A stretch of DNA of 55,137 bases. Origin: Sphingomonas yabuuchiae (GTDB taxonomy: Bacteria; Pseudomonadota; Alphaproteobacteria; Sphingomonadales; Sphingomonadaceae). The translations under genes and the position numbers were made by a program. Location: positions 1-55,137 of the forward strand of contig NZ_JACHNX010000021.1 in NCBI RefSeq assembly GCF_014199595.1, read 5' to 3'. This document shows, in pieces, positions 1 to 7,874 of this stretch. The notes beneath the pieces are model-generated. The model was not told the origin of the DNA and did no database searches. It saw only the letters and a list, made by a program, of their open reading frames with translations. Within the stretch, counting starts at the first letter, position 1. Each line of letters begins with the position of its first letter.

Positions 1-41
1 GGGGAAGCTACGTCCGGGCTACGCCCGGCCTCCGCTTCCCC
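1..41. repeat. Hairpin-forming palindrome at the left edge
   Basis: Outer arms GGGGAAGC and GCTTCCCC enclose inner arms CCGGGC and GCCCGG around a 3-base loop. This resembles the other GC-rich intergenic palindromes in the window. It lies where the beta-lactamase remnant loses similarity to its family. Confidence 0.6.
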
Positions 42-459
42 CCACACGTCATCTACGATGTCGCTGACCCTTCAACTGCGATGTCGCTGTGCACGACTGA
101 CCCTGGGCAACACGATCGTCACCGCGCGGGCGACGCCGGGCCATACCATGGGCAGCACGAGTTGGAGTTGGCGCGCCTGCGAAGGCCGGCGGTGCAAGGC
201 GATCGTCTTCGCCGCCAGCCTGAACCCGGTATCGACCGACGATTATCGCTTCTCCGCCCCGACGAACAAGGCGGTGGTGGCGGCCTTCGCACGCGGTCAG
301 GCGGCGATGCGCGCCCTGCCCTGCGACATTCTGATCACCGCCCATGCCGATCAGGACGGCGGGACCAGCCGGTTCCTGACGACGCCGGGCGCTTGCCGCG
401 CCTATGCGTCGTCGTCACAACGCAAACTTTCCCAGCGCCTCAGGCAAGAGGCGCGCTGA
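1..459 (+). pseudogene. C-terminal remnant of a subclass B3 metallo-beta-lactamase
   Basis: The frame is open from the window edge to a TGA at 457. It reads like the C-terminal half of a B3 metallo-beta-lactamase: a GHTMGSTSW segment carrying the third-histidine zinc ligand, a SLNPVS segment, and a late ITAHAD segment carrying the last ligand histidine. The N-terminal HxHxDH zinc motif is absent. The sequence before about position 60 does not look like the family and contains a long hairpin (1-41). An 11-bp direct repeat (56-66 and 79-89) lies at the junction. I infer a truncated, non-functional remnant; an intact gene running in from outside the window is less likely. It is convergent with mltG. 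Confidence 0.55.
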
Positions 460-462
460 TCG

Positions 463-1431
463 TCACATCTCGCCGCGCTGGCGGCGGATCGCGTACCATT
501 TCTGCACATTGGCATTATGCTCGGCCAGCGTGTCGGCGAACACATGGCCGCCCGATCCGTCCGCCACGAAATACAGCGCCTTGCTGTCCGCCGGGTTCAG
601 CACCGCGTCGATCGAGGCCCGCCCCGGATTGGCGATCGGCCCGACCGGCAGGCCGGGGCTGGCATAGGTGTTGTAGCCGTTCTTGGCGTGAAGCTCGGAC
701 CGTAGGATCCGGCGGCCGAGCGGACGTCCCTTGGTAATCGGATAGATCACGGTCGGATCGGCCTGAAGCGGCATGCCGATGCGCAGACGATTGCCATAGA
801 CCGCCGCGACCGTCCGCCGTTCGGACGGCTTGCCGGTTTCCTTCTCAACGATCGAGGCGAGGATGATCGCTTCCTGCGGCGACTTGACCGCGATGCCCGG
901 CTTCCGGTCGGCCCAGGCCTGGGCCAGATAGGTCTTCATCGCCTTCTGCATCCGCGCGACGATCGCGGCACGGGTATCGCCCTTCTGATAGGCATAGCTG
1001 TCGGGCAGGACCGAACCCTCGGCGGGAACGGGCACATCGCCGGTCAGGCCATCGGCCCGCATCAAGGCGTCATGGACGAGGACCGAGGGATAACCCTCGG
1101 GCACCGGCACCAGCCGCTGGCGGACCTTGCCCTCCTGGAGCAGGGTCAGGACATCATGCGCGCTGGCATGTTCGGGGATGGCATATTCGCCCGCCTTGAT
1201 CGCCCCGCCATCACCGAAGACCCGTGCGTACAGGCGAAAGCGACTGGCCGAACGGATCGCACCTGCCTTTTGCAGTTCATTGGCGGCACGCGCCAGGCTC
1301 GCCCCCTCGGGCACGACGACCGCGAGCGGCTTGTCCGCCGGACCGCTGCCCGCCCAGTCATGTACGACCCATGCGAACACGGCGATGCCGATCAGCCCCA
1401 GCAGCAACCCGATACAGCCGACCTTGCGCAT
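463..1431 (-). CDS. mltG: Endolytic murein transglycosylase MltG (YceG family)
   Basis: This inner-membrane lytic transglycosylase cleaves nascent glycan strands and releases them from synthesis. The 322-residue protein has one N-terminal membrane segment (about residues 5-24), a LysM-like region (about 40-105), and the YceG catalytic domain. The family motif ASIVEKET holds the catalytic Glu at residue 196. Downstream are the family blocks YGNRL, PLQADPT and YNTY..GLPVGPI. It lies last in the fab gene string, an arrangement common in proteobacteria. It is separated from fabF by 309 bp packed with palindromes, so it may have its own promoter. Confidence 0.95.
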   Translation of the reverse strand: MRKVGCIGLLLGLIGIAVFAWVVHDWAGSGPADKPLAVVVPEGASLARAANELQKAGAIRSASRFRLYARVFGDGGAIKAGEYAIPEHASAHDVLTLLQEGKVRQRLVPVPEGYPSVLVHDALMRADGLTGDVPVPAEGSVLPDSYAYQKGDTRAAIVARMQKAMKTYLAQAWADRKPGIAVKSPQEAIILASIVEKETGKPSERRTVAAVYGNRLRIGMPLQADPTVIYPITKGRPLGRRILRSELHAKNGYNTYASPGLPVGPIANPGRASIDAVLNPADSKALYFVADGSGGHVFADTLAEHNANVQKWYAIRRQRGEM

Positions 1432-1477
1432 ATTTCACCCGGTTTTTGACGAGGGCGCAGTGCCCCGAACATGGAAC

Positions 1478-1567
1478 AACCCCGGCACCGATCCGGGTCC
1501 GCTTTGCTGGCCGCCCGATGGCGCGGGCTTGACCGTTTTGCAAGCGGACCCGACGGCGGCCGGGGTT
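1478..1567. repeat. Nested palindrome in the fabF-mltG gap
   Basis: Outer arms AACCCCGGC (1478-1486) and GCCGGGGTT (1559-1567) are perfect reverse complements. Nested inside are GGGTCCGCTT (1495-1504) and AAGCGGACCC (1542-1551), also perfect. A T-rich run follows the right arm. With the 1635-1721 element it fills the 309-bp gap between fabF and mltG; I see no gene there. Confidence 0.65.
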
Positions 1568-1634
1568 TTCTTAGATAAGCCCGCGCTCTGTTCGCACTGC
1601 GCGAAGTCGAAGTGCACGCGAACTCGCCCCGCAT

Positions 1635-1721
1635 CCCGTGGCCTTCGACTTCGGCGCTATGCACCGAAGTCTATCCTGAGCGGCTGGCGTGCCAGCCAGC
1701 CGAAGGGCTCAGGCTGAACGG
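1635..1721. repeat. Dispersed palindromic repeat, family A, copy 1
   Basis: This 87-bp sequence recurs at 41407-41493 with four substitutions by eye. It contains two hairpins: CTTCGG/CCGAAG, and a larger one whose arms CCTGAGC and GCTCAGG enclose GGCTGGC/GCCAGCC. Both copies lie between genes, and in both the palindromic arms are kept. Confidence 0.8.
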
Positions 1722-1740
1722 AAGTTGGGGTTCGGGCGAA

Positions 1741-2997
1741 TTAGATCGCCTTCATCACCAGCGAAGCATTGGTGCCGCCGAAGCCGAACGAATTGTTCAG
1801 CACCGCCTTCACTTCGCGCTTCTTGGCCGTGTGCGGCACAAGATCGACGCCCTCGGTGCCCTCATCCGGATTGTCGAGGTTCAGCGTCGGCGGCACGATC
1901 TGGTCGCGCAGCGCGAGGATGCAGAAGATGCTCTCGACCGCTCCGGCCCCGCCCAGCAGATGGCCGATCGCCGACTTGGTGCTCGACATGGACGCCCCCG
2001 ACAGGTCGTCGCCAAACACGCGCTTGGCCGCGGCCAGTTCGATCGTGTCGGCCATGGTCGAGGTGCCATGCGCGTTGATGTAATCGATGTCCGACGGCTC
2101 CATGCCCGCCTTGCGCAGCGCCATGCGCATCGCATTCTCGGCGCCCTTGCCCTCGGGATGCGGCGCGGTGACGTGATAGGCATCGCCCGACAGACCGTAA
2201 CCGACGACCTCGGCATAGATTTTCGCCCCACGCGCCTTGGCGTGCTCATATTCCTCGAGCACGACGACGCCCGCGCCCTCGCCCATCACGAAGCCGTCGC
2301 GGCCCTTGTCATAGGGGCGGCTGGCTTCGGTCGGACGGTCGTTCATGCTCATGTTGAGCGCGCGTGCCTGGGCGAAGCCAGCGACGCCGAGCGGGTTGAT
2401 CGTGCTTTCCGCACCGCCCGCCAGCATGATGTCGGCATCGTCGTCGCGGATCATGCGCGCCGCATCGCCGATCGAATGCGCGCCGGTCGAGCAGGCGGTG
2501 ACGACCGCATGGTTCGGGCCCATTAGGCCGTATTTGATGCTGACCTGGCCGGAAATCAGATTGATCAGGCGGCCATGGACGAAGTGCGGGCTGACCCGGC
2601 CGGGGCCGCGCTCGTGCAGGTTGACCGATTCGATCTCGATGCCCGGCAGACCGCCGATGCCCGAGCCGATCGACACGCCCGCGCGCAGACGCATCTCTTC
2701 GTCCATCTCGGTCAGACCGGCATCTTCCAGCGCCTGACCGGCGGCGTCGATGCCATAGACGATGAAAGGATCGACCTGGCGCTGGACCTTGTGGTCGACG
2801 CGCTTGTCGGGGTCGAAGCCATATTCATGGTCCTTGGGCTTCACCTCGCACGCGATGGTGCATTTCTGGCCCGTGGTATCGAACCGCGTGATCGGACCGG
2901 CGCCGGACTTGCCAGCGATCAGATTGGCCCAGGCGGTTTCCACGTCCGCGCCCAGAGGCGTGACAAGACCCAGTCCGGTTACGACGACGCGCCGCAT
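1741..2997 (-). CDS. fabF: Beta-ketoacyl-ACP synthase II (FabF)
   Basis: Condenses malonyl-ACP with acyl-ACP in type II fatty-acid elongation in the cytoplasm. With the start used here the protein has 418 residues and the thiolase-fold Cys-His-His triad: Cys169 in VVTACSTG, His310 in NAHGTST, and His346 in SAIGHLLGG. I chose the ATG at 2997 because MRRVVVTGLG is the usual N-terminus and GGAGTGG sits just upstream. An in-frame ATG at 3015 would add six residues. It follows acpP, but an intrinsic terminator lies between them (3014-3057), so its expression is probably partly uncoupled from acpP. Confidence 0.96.
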   Translation of the reverse strand: MRRVVVTGLGLVTPLGADVETAWANLIAGKSGAGPITRFDTTGQKCTIACEVKPKDHEYGFDPDKRVDHKVQRQVDPFIVYGIDAAGQALEDAGLTEMDEEMRLRAGVSIGSGIGGLPGIEIESVNLHERGPGRVSPHFVHGRLINLISGQVSIKYGLMGPNHAVVTACSTGAHSIGDAARMIRDDDADIMLAGGAESTINPLGVAGFAQARALNMSMNDRPTEASRPYDKGRDGFVMGEGAGVVVLEEYEHAKARGAKIYAEVVGYGLSGDAYHVTAPHPEGKGAENAMRMALRKAGMEPSDIDYINAHGTSTMADTIELAAAKRVFGDDLSGASMSSTKSAIGHLLGGAGAVESIFCILALRDQIVPPTLNLDNPDEGTEGVDLVPHTAKKREVKAVLNNSFGFGGTNASLVMKAI

Positions 2998-3013
2998 ATT
3001 CCACTCCATTCCC

Positions 3014-3057
3014 AAACGAAAACGGCTCCCCGCCCGCTAGTCGGGGTCGGGGAGCCG
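3014..3057 (-). terminator. Intrinsic terminator between acpP and fabF
   Basis: Perfect 10-bp arms CGGCTCCCCG (3023-3032) and CGGGGAGCCG (3048-3057) enclose a 15-base loop. On the minus strand the stem is followed by TTTTCGTTT. It would terminate or attenuate transcription leaving acpP, so acpP could be made in excess over fabF. Confidence 0.75.
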
Positions 3058-3117
3058 CTTGAAACCTGGTCTTGCGACCCGTTCGGCCCGCAGATCATGC
3101 GGGCCGAGGCCCCGGTA

Positions 3118-3354
3118 TTAGGCCTTGTTCTCGTCGATATAGGTGATCGCGTCCTTGACGGTCGTGATCTTCTCGGCGGCATCGTCCGGGATTTCGACAC
3201 CGAACTCTTCCTCGAACGCCATGACGAGCTCGACGATGTCGAGGCTGTCGGCACCGAGGTCGTCGATGAAGCTCGCGTCCTCGGTCACCTTGTCGGCTTC
3301 GACGCCGAGATGCTCGACGACGATCTTCTTCACGCGGTCGGCGGTCTCGCTCAT
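3118..3354 (-). CDS. acpP: Acyl carrier protein
   Basis: Carries growing acyl chains on a 4'-phosphopantetheine arm during fatty-acid synthesis. The protein is 78 residues, acidic, and has the DSL attachment motif ([10 protein letters not shown]) with the modified Ser at residue 37. An AAGGGA ribosome-binding site lies 5-10 bases before the ATG. A candidate promoter stands upstream at 3401-3429 and a terminator immediately downstream. This suggests a separate short acpP transcript inside the fab cluster. Confidence 0.97.
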   Translation of the reverse strand: MSETADRVKKIVVEHLGVEADKVTEDASFIDDLGADSLDIVELVMAFEEEFGVEIPDDAAEKITTVKDAITYIDENKA

Positions 3355-3400
3355 GGTAATCCCTTCTCGTAATTCATCGGGGGTTGATACTTCCTGAACG

Positions 3401-3429
3401 CACGTAGAACGCGCGCCCTAGTCTGGCAA
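3401..3429 (-). promoter_or_regulatory. Candidate sigma70 promoter for acpP
   Basis: On the minus strand TTGCCA (3424-3429) and TACGTG (3401-3406) are separated by 17 bases, in the 131-bp gap between fabG and acpP. The -10 match is only partial. Confidence 0.4.
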
Positions 3430-3485
3430 GCCCGTCCAGCGACGGACTTGGGCCAGGATAAGGTCATTCGTGGCAAATATGCCTT

Positions 3486-4226
3486 TTACAGCATCGCCAT
3501 GCCGCCGTTCACGTGCAGCGTCTGGCCGGTGACATAGCCCGCTTCCTTCGACGCCAGATAGACGACGGCGGCACCGATATCCTCGCCCTTGCCCAGATCG
3601 CCCGCCGGGATCTTGCCGAGCAGCGCGGCCTTCTGCGCCTCGGGCAGCACGTCGGTCATCGCCGAGCGCATGAAGCCGGGGGCGACGCAGTTGACGGTGA
3701 CGTTGCGGCTGGCCAGTTCCTGCGCCACCGCCTTCGACATGCCGACGATGCCCGCCTTGGACGCGGCATAATTGGCCTGGCCGGGATTGCCGGTCGCGCC
3801 GACGATCGAGGTGATCGAGATGATGCGGCCGAAGCGCGCCTTCATCATCGGCTTGGCGGCGGCGCGGATTAGGCGGAAGGTCGCCTCCAGGTTGACGCTG
3901 ATGACCTGGTCCCACTCCTCGTCCTTCATCCGCATGGTCAGGTTGTCGCGGGTGACGCCTGCGTTGTTGACCAGGATGTCGAGCTTGCCGCCCAGCGCCT
4001 CGACCGCCTGCGGGATGAGCGCATCGACCGCGGCGGGGTCGGACAGGTTGCACGGCACCGCGACATGATCGCCGCCCAGCTGGCTACGAAACGCCTCCAG
4101 CTTGTCGATATTGGAGCCGGACAGCGCCAGCTTCGCCCCCTGCGCCGCCAGCGCCCTGGCCACCGCCGAGCCAAGACCACCCGATGCACCGGTCACGAGG
4201 GCGGTCATTCCTGTCAGGTCGAACAT
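3486..4226 (-). CDS. fabG: 3-oxoacyl-ACP reductase FabG
   Basis: NADPH-dependent reduction of 3-oxoacyl-ACP in fatty-acid elongation. The protein is a 246-residue classical short-chain dehydrogenase. It has the Rossmann motif TGASGGLG at 12-19, NNAG at 87-90, catalytic Ser140, and Tyr153-x3-Lys157 in YAASK. The ribosome-binding GGAG lies just upstream, overlapping the 3' end of the GxxExxY gene. That gene stops 3 bases before the fabG ATG, so the two are probably translated from one message. Confidence 0.96.
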   Translation of the reverse strand: MFDLTGMTALVTGASGGLGSAVARALAAQGAKLALSGSNIDKLEAFRSQLGGDHVAVPCNLSDPAAVDALIPQAVEALGGKLDILVNNAGVTRDNLTMRMKDEEWDQVISVNLEATFRLIRAAAKPMMKARFGRIISITSIVGATGNPGQANYAASKAGIVGMSKAVAQELASRNVTVNCVAPGFMRSAMTDVLPEAQKAALLGKIPAGDLGKGEDIGAAVVYLASKEAGYVTGQTLHVNGGMAML

Positions 4227-4228
4227 GC

Positions 4229-4657
4229 TTATTCTCCGATTCTTTGGTTCACGCGAAGCCGCGAAGACGCGATGGGCGTGTAGTCGTTGACGATGCGGCG
4301 GAGTCCTTCCTTCAAGGTTGCACCGCCGAAATTGATAAGCAGCCCAAGTGGCTGCTTAGTCAGGCGCAGATAGGTGAGCAGTTGTTTTGCATGAGCGGCG
4401 TTCAACCGCTCAACAGATTTGATCTCAACGAGCAGCCTCTCTTCGATCAACAGGTCGATGCGAAAGGCTCCGTCAAACTGCAGCCCATCAAAAGTGAAAT
4501 TGACGGCTCGCTGCCGTGCGACATGATATCCCATGCTGCCCAACTTGGCTGCTAGGATCGTCTCGTACACACTCTCTAGCAATCCAGGCCCCAGTTCACG
4601 ATGAAGGCGCAAGGAAAGATCGATCACATCAAACGCTATAGTTTCAATGTCTGTCAT
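4229..4657 (-). CDS. GxxExxY family protein (PD-(D/E)xK nuclease-like)
   Basis: The 142-residue protein has the family signature G25-L-L-E28-S-V-Y31. It also has a nuclease-like core with Asp68 in RIDLL and Glu78-x-Lys80 in VEIKS. The family is grouped with the PD-(D/E)xK nuclease superfamily; its role is unknown. I chose the ATG at 4657 because the conserved N-terminus begins there; a longer GTG start would overlap fabD. The gene sits inside a cassette with 30-bp inverted ends. Its last codons (VNQRIGE) come from the left inverted repeat and adjoining operon sequence. It is co-oriented with the fab operon, so the operon promoter probably transcribes it. Confidence 0.9.
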   Translation of the reverse strand: MTDIETIAFDVIDLSLRLHRELGPGLLESVYETILAAKLGSMGYHVARQRAVNFTFDGLQFDGAFRIDLLIEERLLVEIKSVERLNAAHAKQLLTYLRLTKQPLGLLINFGGATLKEGLRRIVNDYTPIASSRLRVNQRIGE

Positions 4658-4689
4658 CTTCGCGTCCTCGCGCCTTCGCGTGAACCAAA
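4243..4689 (-). mobile_element. Inverted-repeat-bounded GxxExxY cassette inserted between fabD and fabG
   Basis: The left end (4243-4272) and the reverse complement of the right end (4660-4689) match at 28 of 30 positions; both begin TTTGGTTCACGCGAAG. The right end abuts the fabD stop codon (4690-4692). The left end lies 17 bases from the fabG start and leaves its ribosome-binding site intact. The enclosed 447 bp hold one gene. I infer a mobile unit that inserted cleanly between two operon genes. No transposase is present and no clear target duplication is visible. Confidence 0.65.
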
Positions 4690-5649
4690 TCAAAGCTTCG
4701 CCAGCAGCCCCTCGATATCGTCCATGGTCACGACGCTGACCGCATCGACGTCGGGGGCGATACGCTTGACCATGGGGCCGAGCACCTTGCCGCCGAACTC
4801 GACGCACTGCGTCACGCCCGCATCCTGCATCGCCAGAACCGATTCGCGCCAGCGGACCATGCCCGTCACCTGCGCGACCAGCAGCGCGCGGATCGCGCCG
4901 GGATCGGCGACGGGGGCCGCCTCGACATTGGCATAGACCGGCACCAGCGGCGCGCGGATCGTCGCCTCGGCCAGCGCGGCGTCCATCGCATCGGCGGCGG
5001 GCTGCATCAGCGGGCAGTGGAACGGCGCCGACACCGGCAGCAGGACCGCGCGCTTGGCACCCAGATCTTTGGCCAGCGCCACCGCCTTCTCGATCGCCGC
5101 TCGGTGGCCGGAGATCACGACCTGGCTCGGATCATTGTCATTGGCGACCGTGCAGACCAGTTCCTCGCCGCCCTCGGCCAGGATCGCATCGACCGCCGCA
5201 CCGGCAATCGTCTTGGCCTTTTCCAGATCCGCGCCGAGCAGCGCGGCCATCGCGCCCTCACCCACCGGCACCGCCGCCTGCATCGCCCGGCCGCGCAGCT
5301 TTAACAAGCGCGCCGTCGTCGGCACGTCGATCGCATCGGCCGCGCACAGCGCAGTATATTCACCGAGCGAGTGGCCCGCGACGAAGTCGGCCTTCTCGGA
5401 CAGCCGCACGCCGCCTTCCTTCTCCAGCACGCGCAGGGTCGCGATGGCGTTCGCCATGATCGCGGGTTGCGCATTCTCGGTCAGGGTCAGCTCATCGGCG
5501 GGTCCCTCGACCATCAGGCGATAGAGATGCTGGCCCAGTGCCTCGTCGACCTCCTGGAACACCTCGCGAGCGACGGGGCTCGCCTCGGCCAGCGCCTTGC
5601 CCATGCCGACGGCCTGGCTGCCCTGGCCCGGAAAGATGAATGCACGCAT
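4690..5649 (-). CDS. fabD: Malonyl-CoA:ACP transacylase FabD
   Basis: Transfers malonyl groups from CoA to acyl carrier protein to feed elongation. The protein is 319 residues from the ATG at 5649, chosen because MRAFIFPGQGSQ is the usual N-terminus. The nucleophile is Ser94 in GHSLGEY, and the partner His is in SAPFHCPL. It is first in the fab operon and divergent from rpsF. In relatives it is normally followed directly by fabG; here a GxxExxY cassette intervenes. Confidence 0.96.
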   Translation of the reverse strand: MRAFIFPGQGSQAVGMGKALAEASPVAREVFQEVDEALGQHLYRLMVEGPADELTLTENAQPAIMANAIATLRVLEKEGGVRLSEKADFVAGHSLGEYTALCAADAIDVPTTARLLKLRGRAMQAAVPVGEGAMAALLGADLEKAKTIAGAAVDAILAEGGEELVCTVANDNDPSQVVISGHRAAIEKAVALAKDLGAKRAVLLPVSAPFHCPLMQPAADAMDAALAEATIRAPLVPVYANVEAAPVADPGAIRALLVAQVTGMVRWRESVLAMQDAGVTQCVEFGGKVLGPMVKRIAPDVDAVSVVTMDDIEGLLAKL

Positions 5650-5734
5650 GTTGGTTCTGCCATGAAACAGTAATAGGATGGCCCGCGCGGTAGAAAGGTC
5701 GCCCGCCGCTGGCAAGTCCGGGGCCCTTCGCCGC

Positions 5735-5762
5735 TTGCCTTTTGCCGCCAAATCGCTATGAG
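5735..5762 (+). promoter_or_regulatory. Candidate promoter of the rpsF-rpsR-rplI operon
   Basis: TTGCCT (5735-5740) and TATGAG (5757-5762) are separated by 16 bases. They lie about 140 bases before the rpsF start, leaving a long structured leader. Confidence 0.45.
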
Positions 5763-5775
5763 CCAGCGCACCATT

Positions 5776-5803
5776 GGGCGGGAAGCACCTGCTTCACCCG
5801 CCC
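5776..5803 (+). promoter_or_regulatory. Strong leader hairpin upstream of rpsF
   Basis: GGGCGGG (5776-5782) pairs with CCCGCCC (5797-5803). Inside, AAGC and GCTT close an ACCT loop. It would form at the start of the transcript from the candidate promoter at 5735. Leaders of rpsF are known to bind the S6:S18 complex in some bacteria. I cannot confirm that motif here, so this is only a candidate autoregulatory element. Confidence 0.4.
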
Positions 5804-5904
5804 TCATGCCATTTTGGCGTGACGGTATTGAAGTATGGAAGACAGCCGGAGGGGTGTCCCACATGGGGTGGGCATCAGCGATCGGCCAACATAAGGTAAG
5901 CTGC

Positions 5905-6315
5905 ATGGCTCTTTACGAGCACGTGTTCCTTGCGCGCCAGGATCTGGCACAGGCGCAGGTGGACGCGCTGGCGGAAGCCGCCACGAAGATCGTCGAGGAC
6001 AATCAGGGCAAGGTCGTGAAGACCGAGACCTGGGGCCTGCGTTCGCTGGCGTACAAGATCGCCAAGAACCGCAAGGCGCATTACGTCATGCTCGAAATCG
6101 ACGCCCCCGCCGGTGTCGTCGCCGAGCTGGAGCGCCAGACCCAGATCAACGAAGACGTGATCCGCTACATGACCGTCAAGGTTGACGGCCATGAAGAAGG
6201 TCCGTCGGTGATGATGCGCAAGCAGGAGCGCGACCGCGAGCGTCGTGCCGATCGTGGCGAACGCCCCGACCGCGCTGACCGCCCCCGTCGTGATCGTGAA
6301 GAGGAAGCCGCATAA
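5905..6315 (+). CDS. rpsF: 30S ribosomal protein bS6
   Basis: Small-subunit protein that pairs with bS18 on 16S rRNA. The ATG at 5905 begins [13 protein letters not shown], the family N-terminus, and is preceded by AAGGTAAG. A longer in-frame start at 5758 has no family match. The S6 fold covers about the first 95 residues. The remaining 40 residues of this 136-residue protein form a charged tail rich in Arg, Asp and Glu, as in other alphaproteobacteria. Its stop overlaps the rpsR start (TAATG). Confidence 0.97.
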   Translation: MALYEHVFLARQDLAQAQVDALAEAATKIVEDNQGKVVKTETWGLRSLAYKIAKNRKAHYVMLEIDAPAGVVAELERQTQINEDVIRYMTVKVDGHEEGPSVMMRKQERDRERRADRGERPDRADRPRRDREEEAA

Positions 6316-6539
6316 TGGCCCGCCCGTTTTTCCGTCGCCGCAAGAGCTGCCCCTTCTCCGCGAAGGACGCGCCCCGGATCGACTATAAGGACGTCCGTCT
6401 GCTGCAGGGCTTCGTGTCCGAGCGCGGCAAGATCGTGCCGTCGCGCATCACCAGCGTGTCGGCCAAGAAGCAGCGCGAACTCGCCCAGGCGATCAAGCGC
6501 GCGCGTCATCTGGGCCTCCTGCCCTACGTCGTGAAGTAA
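6315..6539 (+). CDS. rpsR: 30S ribosomal protein bS18
   Basis: Binds bS6 in the small-subunit platform. The protein is 74 residues, highly basic, with the family core around KDVRLL and a C-terminal segment ending [11 protein letters not shown]. The ATG overlaps the rpsF stop by one base, which indicates translational coupling. rplI follows after 12 bases. Confidence 0.97.
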   Translation: MARPFFRRRKSCPFSAKDAPRIDYKDVRLLQGFVSERGKIVPSRITSVSAKKQRELAQAIKRARHLGLLPYVVK

Positions 6540-6551
6540 GGGGTCTTACAG

Positions 6552-7145
6552 ATGAACGTTATTCTGCTTGAGCGCGTCGAGAAGCTCGGCGCCATCGGCG
6601 ACGTGGTTTCGGTGAAGGACGGCTATGCCCGTAACTTCCTGCTGCCGCGCAAGAAGGCGCTGCGCGCCAACGAAGCCAACAAGAAGGTGTTCGAGGCCAA
6701 CCGCGCCCGCATCGAAGCCGAGAACGCGAACCGTCGCGCCGAGGCTGAGGTCGAATCGAAGACCTTCGAGAACGCCACCGTCACCCTGATCCGTCAGGCG
6801 TCGAACGTCGGCCAGCTGTACGGCTCGGTCGCGGTGCGTGACCTGGTCGAGGCGCTGGTCGCCGACGGCCACAAGGTGAACAAGAGCCAGATCGTGCTCG
6901 ACCGTCCGATCAAGGCGATCGGCCTGTACGACGTGCGCGTCGCGCTTCACCCGGAAGTGGCCGTGACCGTCAAGGTCAACGTCGCCCGCTCGCCGGAAGA
7001 AGCCGAGATGCAGGCGCAGGGCGTCGACGTCATGGCCTCGATGTTCGAGCGTGACGAAGCCGGCTTCACCGAGGATTACGATCCCAACGCTGAGCCGGGC
7101 GCCACCGCCGAGGTTCAGCCGGAGCAGGAAGAAGCGCAGGGCTAA
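6552..7145 (+). CDS. rplI: 50S ribosomal protein bL9
   Basis: Large-subunit protein near the L1 stalk. The N-terminal domain reads VILLERVEKLG, then VSVKDGYARNFLLPR with the family signature. The central helix (about 45-75) is rich in Ala, Glu and Arg. At 197 residues it is longer than the roughly 150 of the E. coli protein; the excess is an acidic tail rich in Glu, Pro and Ala. It is last in the operon and is followed by an intrinsic terminator. Confidence 0.97.
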   Translation: MNVILLERVEKLGAIGDVVSVKDGYARNFLLPRKKALRANEANKKVFEANRARIEAENANRRAEAEVESKTFENATVTLIRQASNVGQLYGSVAVRDLVEALVADGHKVNKSQIVLDRPIKAIGLYDVRVALHPEVAVTVKVNVARSPEEAEMQAQGVDVMASMFERDEAGFTEDYDPNAEPGATAEVQPEQEEAQG

Positions 7146-7176
7146 TCCCCAGCGCTTCGGCCTTCCGCCGAAAAAA

Positions 7177-7212
7177 GAAGGGCCGTCCGGCATGTCCGGG
7201 CGGCCCTTTTTT
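7177..7212 (+). terminator. Intrinsic terminator after rplI
   Basis: GGGCCGTCCGG pairs with CCGGGCGGCCC around a CATGT loop, with one mismatch, and a run of six T follows. It lies about 35 bases after the rplI stop. Confidence 0.9.
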
Positions 7213-7265
7213 GCGTCTTGGGGACGACACCATGGTGCACGGCACGCTGGCCGCGCAGAACGACG

Positions 7266-7343
7266 TTACGGACAGGCCACGCAGGCGCTGACCACGGCGG
7301 CCAGCGGGATCAAAGCGAAAATGAGCGGCATGATATGTTTCAT
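7266..7343 (-). CDS. Possible 25-residue membrane-active or lipoprotein-like peptide
   Basis: The frame encodes MKHIMPLIFALIPLAAVVSA, then CVACP and a stop. A basic start, a hydrophobic run and a Ser-Ala-Cys lipobox-like end resemble tiny entericidin-type lipoproteins, but almost nothing would remain after cleavage. An AGGCAG stretch lies about nine bases upstream. It lies alone between the rplI terminator and a hypothetical gene. The length is too short for certainty. Confidence 0.3.
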   Translation of the reverse strand: MKHIMPLIFALIPLAAVVSACVACP

Positions 7344-7532
7344 GGTAAAACTGCCTGTCTGTCCAATGGACCAGTAAATACACCGCGAAGTGCAAAAGTT
7401 TCGTTACGGTGAACGCTGAAACGTAAAAAATCTCAACTCATCGCCCAATGGGCTCGGTTCATCGCCAGAACAAGAGGTGTGTAAACTGGATCAGGACGAT
7501 TTTGAAACGGCGCGCCATGGCAGGAAGGCTTC

Positions 7533-7874
7533 ATGATATCGAAGACCGATCGCTGGGCACTCCCCTTCGTCCATATCTGGCGAAGAAGGGCGGGATTCCG
7601 CCTGCGTGCCGATTGGCCCCTGCTATGGCGGTTCGCTGCCGTGGAGGATTGGCCACCATGCGCCCTGCTGGGCGATGATTTCGACTGGGCGAACAAGACC
7701 GGGACAGGCTTTGTCGCGGATCATGGCGACGAGACCTTGTATCTGATCGACCGAGACTGGTTCGGATGGCCCGATCCGCCGCAGTGGAGCTTGGCTTCCT
7801 ATGATCGGCGACGGGATCGATATTATTTCTGGGGTGATTTCAACGAATGCCCTCCGGCGTGGCGGCTTCCCTGA
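7533..7874 (+). CDS. Hypothetical protein, Trp/Asp/Arg-rich
   Basis: I do not recognise this family. The 113-residue protein is preceded by AGGAAGG five bases before the ATG. It is rich in Trp (10 or more), Asp and Arg, and has no signal peptide or membrane segment. Its middle reads like a folded cytoplasmic protein (DWFGWPDPPQW, DRYYFWGDF). The gene stands alone, convergent with mutL. The region 7344-7532 before it shows no other gene. Confidence 0.55.
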   Translation: MISKTDRWALPFVHIWRRRAGFRLRADWPLLWRFAAVEDWPPCALLGDDFDWANKTGTGFVADHGDETLYLIDRDWFGWPDPPQWSLASYDRRRDRYYFWGDFNECPPAWRLP

